From: GCA-2737665 sp044344795
GTDB lineage: Bacteria; Bacteroidota; Bacteroidia; Palsa-965
DNA length: 42,143 nt
Direction: 5' to 3'
NCBI GenBank assembly: GCA_044344795.1
Contig: JBIJCF010000031.1
Coordinates: 1-42,143 of the forward strand
This document shows, one piece after another, positions 24,981 through 30,806 of the stretch (position 1 is its first letter; each line of letters begins with the position of its first letter). The notes beneath the pieces were generated by a model. It was not told the origin of the DNA. It saw nothing but the letters and a program-made list of their open reading frames with translations, and made no database searches. The position numbers and the translations under genes were made by a program.

Positions 24981-25004
24981 CCTCTCGATGAGAGGTTTTT
25001 TTTT
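24981..25004 (+). terminator. Terminator after tRNA-Gly
   Basis: CCTCTC (24981-24986) pairs with GAGAGG (24990-24995) around GAT, followed by nine T. A second short hairpin, CCCGA / TCGGG (25007-25020), follows without a T-run. Confidence 0.85.
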
Positions 25005-25029
25005 ACCCCGATTTTTCGGGCAAATTTTC

Positions 25030-25047
25030 GTTCGTCGATCGACGAAC
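25030..25047. repeat. Perfect 18-bp palindrome before tRNA-Leu
   Basis: GTTCGTCGA is followed immediately by its exact reverse complement TCGACGAAC, with no spacer. It ends 2 nt before the first base of tRNA-Leu. It could be an operator or a site for a dimeric protein, or an RNA hairpin at the tRNA 5' end. Confidence 0.75.
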
Positions 25048-25049
25048 AT

Positions 25050-25133
25050 GCCTGGGTGGTGGAATTGGTAGACACGAGGGACTTAAAATCCCTTGGCAGT
25101 AATGCCGTACGGGTTCAAGTCCCGTCTCGGGTA
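25050..25133 (+). tRNA. tRNA-Leu (anticodon TAA)
   Basis: 84 nt with a class II variable arm. The acceptor GCCTGGG pairs with CTCGGGT using three wobble pairs (positions 1-72, 4-69 and 6-67). The anticodon stem AGGGA / TCCCT encloses CTTAAAA with TAA at 25084-25086. The variable arm TTGGCAGTAATGCCGT and T-arm ACGGGTTCAAGTCCCGT are intact. The discriminator is A and CCA is not encoded. No separate promoter is evident between the two tRNAs. Confidence 0.95.
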
Positions 25134-25138
25134 CAGTG

Positions 25139-25186
25139 AAGTAGAAAGGCTTGGAGAATTATCTTCAAGCCTTTCTACTTTTTTAG
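25139..25186 (+). terminator. Long terminator hairpin after tRNA-Leu
   Basis: A 15-bp perfect stem (25139-25153 with 25166-25180) extends to about 19 bp with one G-T wobble and an ATTA loop, then continues into T's. It is unusually long for a tRNA terminator. The 180 bases from here to the M23 gene hold no convincing gene. Confidence 0.88.
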
Positions 25187-25363
25187 CCTTTCACTTTACT
25201 GTCCCGAAATGAAAAGAACCAAGTGGGTTTGTGCTTCAGGGCTGTAAATAGGATCGACAATACAATCAATTGGTGTATAACAATGATAACGAGAAACAGA
25301 GCGAGAGTAAAGTTTGGAGTTCAGCTTTTTTCTTCGCCTGCCCTATCCAGATGTTCTTCCACA

Positions 25364-26752
25364 TCACTCCGTCACCACCAACTTTCCCGATTGTTCTACT
25401 TTATCTGTTGAGCTATCTACGATACGATAAAAGTACACACCTGTTGCAGAATTCAGATTCATCACGGTGCGGGAAGAATTGATGCCTTGCGTTTGAATAA
25501 CTTGTCCGCTAAGGGTGTACAATTCGAATTGTAGATTTTTTGTGGTTCCTGCTACATTAATTTCAATTTGCCGGGAAGCGGGATTCGGAAATAGTTGAAT
25601 ACCGGGCTTGTTACTGATGTCTTCATCAGCTGTCATGCCGATGTAAAAGAAGTGACTGTAGGTTTGATTGTTGTAAACGATGTCGTATTTCCATTGACCG
25701 TAAGGTGCGTTGCTGCCTAAAATAATCCACCAATACACATACGCTGCATTGTAATTGGGCATAGTGTTGTTCCAAGACCAGGTTGACCACAAGGTGTTAT
25801 TGGGTTGATAGATGTTTACGGTAATTAAATCACCGGTATTTAAAAAACGGTAATACGACATGAGGTAAATGGTATCCAACTGTCCGAAGTAGTTTTTTTC
25901 ATTCTTCACATCGGGTGCAGAACAGGGATTGAAATTCGGGAGATGATCGTTGGTAGCGATGTGATTTACCGCTGCATCAAAGTACGCGTGTTGATTTTGC
26001 CACCAACTCACGCTATTGGTATTGTTGCATGTTCCGGCATATGGATCGACCAGATTGTTAGCGGCATCATATATTTCAAAATGTAAGTGCGGACCGCTCG
26101 AATTCCCTGAACTCCCAACCACGCCTAAGTATTCGCCCTGCGCTACCGACGCACCTACATTTTTTGTAGTAAGCGTTCCCGCTTTCATATGTCCGTACCA
26201 GGCTACAGAACCATCGCTGTGCTGCACATACACCGCATTCCAGTTGTTGTTGTTAAACGTACAACTGCGATCAAAATTCCCATCGGACTTATACAGTATA
26301 GTTCCTGCTGCAGCTGCTACAATTTCCACGTCGCTGCTGTCCATTTTATTCCACGAAAAAGGCCAGAGAAAGTAATCGGTTCCTTTATGGTTGTAGCCGG
26401 AAGGCGTGTCATACGTCCGTTGTCCGCAGTTGTAATCTGTCAGTTGATTTGGAAATGCGGGATTATGATCGACATGTCCTGAAATAGAATGGTAGCCGTA
26501 TTCATTTACACCGGTGCGCAATTGCAGCGGCCATGCGAAAAGAACTAGTGAGTTGCGATCAGGCGAAGGCAAGAGGTTTTCCGCCAGGAGTATAGTACGC
26601 GAACTGTCCAACGCAGCCATAATTTGTGTGCGATGCTGATCGGATAAACATGCTGTATTTTGAAATGTGTAAGGCATCACTACCGGATCTGATGTTTGTG
26701 CGCCGGCAACTAGGTGCAACAGTGTGAAGGTCGTAACGATCAGTTTTCGCAT
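25364..26752 (-). CDS. Secreted M23 family metallopeptidase with T9SS sorting domain
   Basis: 462 residues: signal peptide at 1-19, then a LytM-type peptidase core at about 110-235. The zinc site is complete: His122 and Asp126 in NHKGTD, His188 in YGHMK and His222-x-His224 in SGPHLHFE. A non-catalytic beta-rich region spans about 280-375, and the C-terminal 80 residues (LFPNPASRQIEINV ... GVYFYRIVDSS) are a type A T9SS sorting domain. M23 enzymes cut peptidoglycan cross-links; T9SS export suggests action on the cell surface or on other cells. Monocistronic, converging on the tRNA genes. Confidence 0.93.
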   Translation of the reverse strand: MRKLIVTTFTLLHLVAGAQTSDPVVMPYTFQNTACLSDQHRTQIMAALDSSRTILLAENLLPSPDRNSLVLFAWPLQLRTGVNEYGYHSISGHVDHNPAFPNQLTDYNCGQRTYDTPSGYNHKGTDYFLWPFSWNKMDSSDVEIVAAAAGTILYKSDGNFDRSCTFNNNNWNAVYVQHSDGSVAWYGHMKAGTLTTKNVGASVAQGEYLGVVGSSGNSSGPHLHFEIYDAANNLVDPYAGTCNNTNSVSWWQNQHAYFDAAVNHIATNDHLPNFNPCSAPDVKNEKNYFGQLDTIYLMSYYRFLNTGDLITVNIYQPNNTLWSTWSWNNTMPNYNAAYVYWWIILGSNAPYGQWKYDIVYNNQTYSHFFYIGMTADEDISNKPGIQLFPNPASRQIEINVAGTTKNLQFELYTLSGQVIQTQGINSSRTVMNLNSATGVYFYRIVDSSTDKVEQSGKLVVTE

Positions 26753-26910
26753 AACGTATTAATTTAAATGTACTGAACCGTTAAGTTACATCAAATAGTT
26801 ATTGGAATAGCACCATCAGTGCGTGCAAGACCATCTTGTTTCATATTTATAACGTGTTGCGGAATTTTAGTCGGTAGTTATTACCTTCACTTCGTTAATT
26901 ACAGTACAGC

Positions 26911-27273
26911 ATGGCACATAAACTGAATAAACCCATTGCAGGATATCATTTGTTGATGATCCTGTCTCAAGTGGATGGAGAATTTCCGGTAGCGGAAGGA
27001 GAAGTGATCATTCGTTATCTCGACGAGAACTTTCCGATACACGTGAATTTGGATGACGAATTTGATACGTTGGCTTCTTTATCGAAAGACAAGTACATGA
27101 GTCATTTCATCAGTGCCATGAATGATTTCTACGAGGATTCAATTCCTGAGGAGCGGGATCATTTTCTGGACTTTGCAGTGAAGCTGGTAAAGGCTGATGA
27201 TAAAATCACCCGTGAGGAAAATGAATACCTTACAACGTTATTTAATGCCTGGGCGCCGGAGTACGAGGAATAA
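26911..27273 (+). CDS. TerB-like protein
   Basis: 120 residues, almost entirely helical and acidic, with the paired acidic/hydrophobic pattern of TerB-like domains: LLMILSQVDGEFPVAEGEVIIRYL in the N-terminal half and FAVKLVKADDKITREENEYLTTL in the C-terminal half. The DGEF and DDKI positions correspond to the acidic pairs that bind metal in TerB. No other tellurite-resistance genes lie nearby, so a role in tellurite resistance should not be assumed. It stands alone, followed by a strong terminator. Confidence 0.8.
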   Translation: MAHKLNKPIAGYHLLMILSQVDGEFPVAEGEVIIRYLDENFPIHVNLDDEFDTLASLSKDKYMSHFISAMNDFYEDSIPEERDHFLDFAVKLVKADDKITREENEYLTTLFNAWAPEYEE

Positions 27274-27293
27274 TTTTTGAAATATTTTACACG

Positions 27294-27333
27294 AAACCGC
27301 AGTTTGTAAATAGGTTACATTCTGCGGTTTTTT
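27294..27333 (+). terminator. Terminator after the TerB-like gene
   Basis: AAACCGCAG (27294-27302) pairs with CTGCGGTTT (27322-27330); inside it TGTAA pairs with TTACA, so the whole forms one long hairpin before a T-run. Confidence 0.88.
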
Positions 27334-27358
27334 CTTTGTCTTCATCAAATCAGTTGTT

Positions 27359-27541
27359 ATGAAGACTTTATTTTATGAGCGTCCGGAGTGTAGAATTGTT
27401 GCCTTTCGTGTGAAGCGAAGCGCGGCACCCAAAAGTTTTTTGTTGTTGCAGAATTCTTGTGGCAGTTGGGTAGCTCCGGTACAATTGTGTGAAGGAATGC
27501 ATCAGGCGGATGTGAGTGCGTCATTAATTTATTTGAACTGA
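27359..27541 (+). CDS. Possible small protein coupled to the DnaA-like gene
   Basis: 60 residues from ATG 27359 just after the TerB terminator. Its TGA overlaps the next ATG as TGATG (27539-27543), the arrangement typical of translational coupling. The product is basic in its first half (ERPECRIVAFRVKRSAAPKS) with three cysteines and no membrane segment. I do not recognise it. It may be a true small protein or simply the leader of the downstream gene. Confidence 0.45.
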   Translation: MKTLFYERPECRIVAFRVKRSAAPKSFLLLQNSCGSWVAPVQLCEGMHQADVSASLIYLN

Positions 27542-28251
27542 TGAAGTACGAAATTCCCGCGCATCATTTTTTGTTGGAGCAATTTTATCAGGACGATTCT
27601 TCCGGCACGGACAGGCTGCGTTATGCAGTGTTGCAGCGTGGTAAAGCATATTCGTTAATTATTGCGGAAGCAGCTGAGGGCAATGGAGTAACACATTCTT
27701 TGTTGGGTGCGGCAGCGTTGTTTAAAGAGCGTTATGAAAGTGAAACAGTTTGTTGTGTGCATGCTCCAACATCCTGCGATGTGGATCACAATATGCTAAA
27801 GACGTGTTCCTTATTGTTGGTGGATGCATTCGACCGATGTGCCCAGCAGGAATTGTGGTTGCCGTTGATACGGGCGCGGATGAAAGCGGGTAAGTTAACC
27901 GTAGTAGGTAGCCGCGATGTGTATGTGGATGCATTGGAACAACTAAGTGCTTCGCCTTCAGGTGTGTTGCGTTTAAAGTGGACCATGCCGTCGCGTCGGT
28001 TGTTGTATAAAATTCTTGCGCAGCATGTCAACACGCATGCAGAAAGCGGAAAAAGCGTTCCGGAATATTTGTTGTTTGCCATGGTTAGCAAGTCGCTGTC
28101 CGGTGTAGGTGAATACCTGCGCTGGGCCGACGACTTGTTGGGACAGTTGCATCAGGATAAAACACGATTGCAACGTTCCACAGTGTTAACGGAAGCTGTG
28201 GTGAATCGTTCGTTTAAAAAATATAAAACGCGTATTAGCGATAACGGTTGA
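27541..28251 (+). CDS. Degenerate DnaA/Hda-like AAA+ protein lacking the Walker A lysine
   Basis: 236 residues not assignable by obvious motifs, but the layout follows the AAA+ core of DnaA/Hda. EGNGVTHSLLGAA (46-58) aligns with GxGKTHLLHA, with Val50 in place of the catalytic Lys. LLLVDAFDRC (91-100) aligns with Walker B LLIDDIQFL, with only one acidic residue. ARMKAGKLTVVGSRD matches the NALHEAGKQIVISSD strand (sensor 1), and the lid region MPSRRLLYKILAQHV ... VPEYLLFAMVSKSLSGVGEYLRWADDL matches the DnaA lid ending in RELEGALNRL. There is no DNA-binding domain IV. ATP hydrolysis is unlikely. Inferred role: a regulatory partner of DnaA or another AAA+ protein. It follows the 60-residue ORF and converges, with 17 bases of overlap, on the WYL gene. 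Confidence 0.6.
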   Translation: MKYEIPAHHFLLEQFYQDDSSGTDRLRYAVLQRGKAYSLIIAEAAEGNGVTHSLLGAAALFKERYESETVCCVHAPTSCDVDHNMLKTCSLLLVDAFDRCAQQELWLPLIRARMKAGKLTVVGSRDVYVDALEQLSASPSGVLRLKWTMPSRRLLYKILAQHVNTHAESGKSVPEYLLFAMVSKSLSGVGEYLRWADDLLGQLHQDKTRLQRSTVLTEAVVNRSFKKYKTRISDNG

Positions 28252-29239
28252 GTGTAGCTTGAAGCCGTTGCACCAATTCGTCGCGCAGAGGCTGTGGTTG
28301 CAATACACGCACATGCGTGTTGTATGAAAGCAACAGTTGAATTAAGTCTTCCGTGATCAACAAACGAAATTTAAATGTAGTACCTGTTTCCTGTTCTTTG
28401 ACTTTTTTCTGTGTAGCGTGCAAGGGTTGACGCAACAACAATTTGCTCAAGATCGGCGAACACCACAGTTCAATGCTTTGGGGTTGCTCCGCATGTTCGG
28501 TAATGCCGATACTGTAACGAAAAAATAAATCCGGTTCAAAATCTTTTCGTTTAGTGAACGAGTCGTTGGTGCTATCCAAAGCTGTAACACGATCCAATCC
28601 GAAGGTGCGAATATCTTTTTTCTCCGGGCTCCATCCGATGAGGTACCAACGAGAACGGTATTCTTTCAATAAGTAAGGATGAATACGATAACGGTTGAAC
28701 GTATTTTTATAAATATTCTCGTAGGTAAATTCTAACACAGTACGACTGCGAATCGCTTTCAACACATCACTGATCCATTGCACACCTGAAGCCTGATCAT
28801 TGCTTTCGAACAGAATTATTTTTTCCAGTTCGCGTTCTTTTTCACCTTCCGACCATTTTAACTTTTCATTAATCTTTCGGATAGAATCGCGAAACTGAGC
28901 AAATACGGGCAATCCGCTATAGTTGTCGAGTGTGGCTGCTGCATCTTTAAGAGCATCAATATCTTCTTCTCTAACGGGATGTTGCAGAATAGAATAGTTC
29001 GATTCGGTGTAATGATATCCTTTGTGTTTTTTGCTGTAAGCGATAGGTGCAAAAAAGCCCAAAGTTTCGTCGAAGCGCATGGCGTGCATATCCTTGTCTA
29101 CCATTGCAGCAGAAATTTGGCCGACTTTTTCTTCGATCAGTTCCAGCAAGCGCTCTTTGTCGGGATACGGGCGGTATTTATTATTCAATGCAGCGTCAAT
29201 AACGAGATAACGACGCATGGCAGATTTATTTACAGGCAT
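28235..29239 (-). CDS. WYL-domain transcriptional regulator (YafY type)
   Basis: 334 residues. The N-terminal 70 form a winged-helix region (AMRRYLVIDAALNN ... RLLELIEEKVGQIS). The WYL domain spans about 165-250 with RYRIHPYLLKEYRSRWYLIGWSPEKKDIRTFGLDRV, where WYL, R and F ligand-binding positions are intact. A C-terminal WCX extension ends the protein. WYL regulators sense nucleotides or other ligands and often control DNA-damage or defence genes. It lies between the DnaA-like gene and the divergent rmuC, but a regulatory link is inference. A TAACTTTA box ends 3 nt before its ATG. Confidence 0.9.
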   Translation of the reverse strand: MPVNKSAMRRYLVIDAALNNKYRPYPDKERLLELIEEKVGQISAAMVDKDMHAMRFDETLGFFAPIAYSKKHKGYHYTESNYSILQHPVREEDIDALKDAAATLDNYSGLPVFAQFRDSIRKINEKLKWSEGEKERELEKIILFESNDQASGVQWISDVLKAIRSRTVLEFTYENIYKNTFNRYRIHPYLLKEYRSRWYLIGWSPEKKDIRTFGLDRVTALDSTNDSFTKRKDFEPDLFFRYSIGITEHAEQPQSIELWCSPILSKLLLRQPLHATQKKVKEQETGTTFKFRLLITEDLIQLLLSYNTHVRVLQPQPLRDELVQRLQATLNRYR

Positions 29240-29242
29240 GAT

Positions 29243-29250
29243 TAAAGTTA
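29243..29250 (-). promoter_or_regulatory. Candidate -7 element for the WYL regulator
   Basis: Minus-strand TAACTTTA, one base from consensus, ends 3 nt before the ATG at 29239. Confidence 0.35.
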
Positions 29251-29322
29251 AGGAGTTATTTATAATACAGCATATACGTCACAGAGGTGTTTACGATTAA
29301 CGACGTATCTTTATAATTACTT

Positions 29323-30738
29323 ATGATGGAACTTATTTTAATAGCAGTAGTAATCATTTTACTGGTAGTGGTACTAGTTGTTGTGCTCAGAAAAAGCAAC
29401 AACGGGACTGATTCCGCCGATGCATTGCAACCTCAACTGGAACGTCTGGAACGTAGCATTCGTGAGGAATTCCGAGGTTCGCGAGAAGAGTACGTGGCAC
29501 AATCAAAGTCGAATCGTGAAGAATTAAATATGGCTCTTAAAGAGTTTAAACAAGAAACTAATGATGCCTTATTTAAGATTGGTGAGCAGAATCGTTTGTT
29601 ATTGGAACAGTTGAATAAAACGCTCGATGAGCGATTGGTGTTGTTGATGGAGAAAAATGAAAGTTCCAATAAAACATCACGCGAAGAATTAGCGAAGAAT
29701 TTGAAAGAATTCCGTGAGACGTTCGAAGCCAGCGTGAAGTCGTTTAACGATTTGCAACGGCAGAAATTTGACGATTTGGAAAAACGTCAGCAAGAGTTGG
29801 TGAAGACCACAGAAGGCAAGCTGGACGAAATGCGCAAGACGGTGGATGAGAAGTTGAACGAAACGTTGGAGAAACGTTTGGGTGAATCGTTCAAGCAAGT
29901 GAGTGATCGTTTGGAAGCGGTGCACAAAGGATTGGGCGAAATGCAAACATTAGCGGTAAGCGTGGGTGATTTGAAAAAGGTGATGAGTAATGTCAAATCG
30001 CGCGGTGTGTTGGGTGAATATCAATTGCAAAATATTATTGAAGATTTATTGACGAACGAGCAATACGAGAAAAACGTAAAGACCAAAGAAGGCAGTGGTG
30101 CGATTGTAGAATTTGCGATTAAGATGCCACACGGGAATAATCTGGAGAAAACATTGTGGTTGCCGATTGATTCCAAATTTCCGAAGGAAGATTATGAAGC
30201 ATTAGTGGATGCTTATGAGAAAGGTGATCCGGAAAAAATAGAAGAGTACCGCAAAGCTTTTGTGAGCGGTATCAAAAAGAACGCGAAAGACATTAAGGAT
30301 AAGTATATCGATCCTCCGAACACCACTGAATATGGCATTATGTTTTTGCCTTATGAAAGTTTGTACAGTGAAGTGCTTCGTGTTCCCGGATTATTTGAGC
30401 AATTGCAGAAAGAGTATAAGATTACCATAACGGGACCAACAACATTAAGCGCCTTGCTAAACAGTTTACAAATGGGCTTCCGTACGCTTGCTATCGAGAA
30501 ACGCAGCAGTGAAGTGTGGGATTTGCTGGGCGCTGTGAAGACAGAGTTCGGTAAATTCGGAACGATTATCGAAAAGACGCGCGATAAGTTAGTTGCGGCA
30601 ACTAAAGAGCTGGATAATACGGGCGTGCGCACTCGAAGCATTGAGCGCAAACTGCGACAAGTGCAGGAGTTGCCCGCATCCGATTCATCCAAAATTCTGG
30701 ATGCTGCCGATGAAGACACGCAAGAAACGGAATCGTAA
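29323..30738 (+). CDS. rmuC: DNA recombination protein RmuC
   Basis: 471 residues. An N-terminal membrane anchor (about 3-22) is followed by a long coiled coil (about 35-205) rich in Glu, Lys and Gln. The RmuC domain (about 220-420) contains VKSRGVLGEYQLQNIIEDLL, WLPIDSKFPKEDYEAL, the segment IKDKYIDPPNTTEYGIMFLPYESLY and ITGPTTLSALLNSLQMGFRTL. RmuC limits inversions at repeats and has a predicted restriction-endonuclease-like fold. ATG 29323 is immediately followed by a second ATG, and either may be used. Divergent from the WYL regulator. Confidence 0.95.
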   Translation: MMELILIAVVIILLVVVLVVVLRKSNNGTDSADALQPQLERLERSIREEFRGSREEYVAQSKSNREELNMALKEFKQETNDALFKIGEQNRLLLEQLNKTLDERLVLLMEKNESSNKTSREELAKNLKEFRETFEASVKSFNDLQRQKFDDLEKRQQELVKTTEGKLDEMRKTVDEKLNETLEKRLGESFKQVSDRLEAVHKGLGEMQTLAVSVGDLKKVMSNVKSRGVLGEYQLQNIIEDLLTNEQYEKNVKTKEGSGAIVEFAIKMPHGNNLEKTLWLPIDSKFPKEDYEALVDAYEKGDPEKIEEYRKAFVSGIKKNAKDIKDKYIDPPNTTEYGIMFLPYESLYSEVLRVPGLFEQLQKEYKITITGPTTLSALLNSLQMGFRTLAIEKRSSEVWDLLGAVKTEFGKFGTIIEKTRDKLVAATKELDNTGVRTRSIERKLRQVQELPASDSSKILDAADEDTQETES

Positions 30739-30788
30739 ACTACCGATTACAAGCTCGATTTCCTGTCCTGTTTCCATTCTGTAATTGT

Positions 30789-30796
30789 TACTTTTG
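30789..30796 (+). promoter_or_regulatory. Candidate -7 element for the DUF5916 gene
   Basis: TACTTTTG, preceded by CTG at 30768-30770 (18-bp spacer), ends 10 nt before the ATG at 30807. Confidence 0.5.
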
Positions 30797-30806
30797 CGCG
30801 GTTCCG

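Noticed and set aside
25187..25482. Small plus-strand frames after tRNA-Leu
   Set aside because: They run into the 3' end of the M23 gene on the other strand and show no coding character.
26911..27273. Tellurite resistance locus
   Set aside because: Only a single TerB-like domain is present, without TerC, TerD or other partners.
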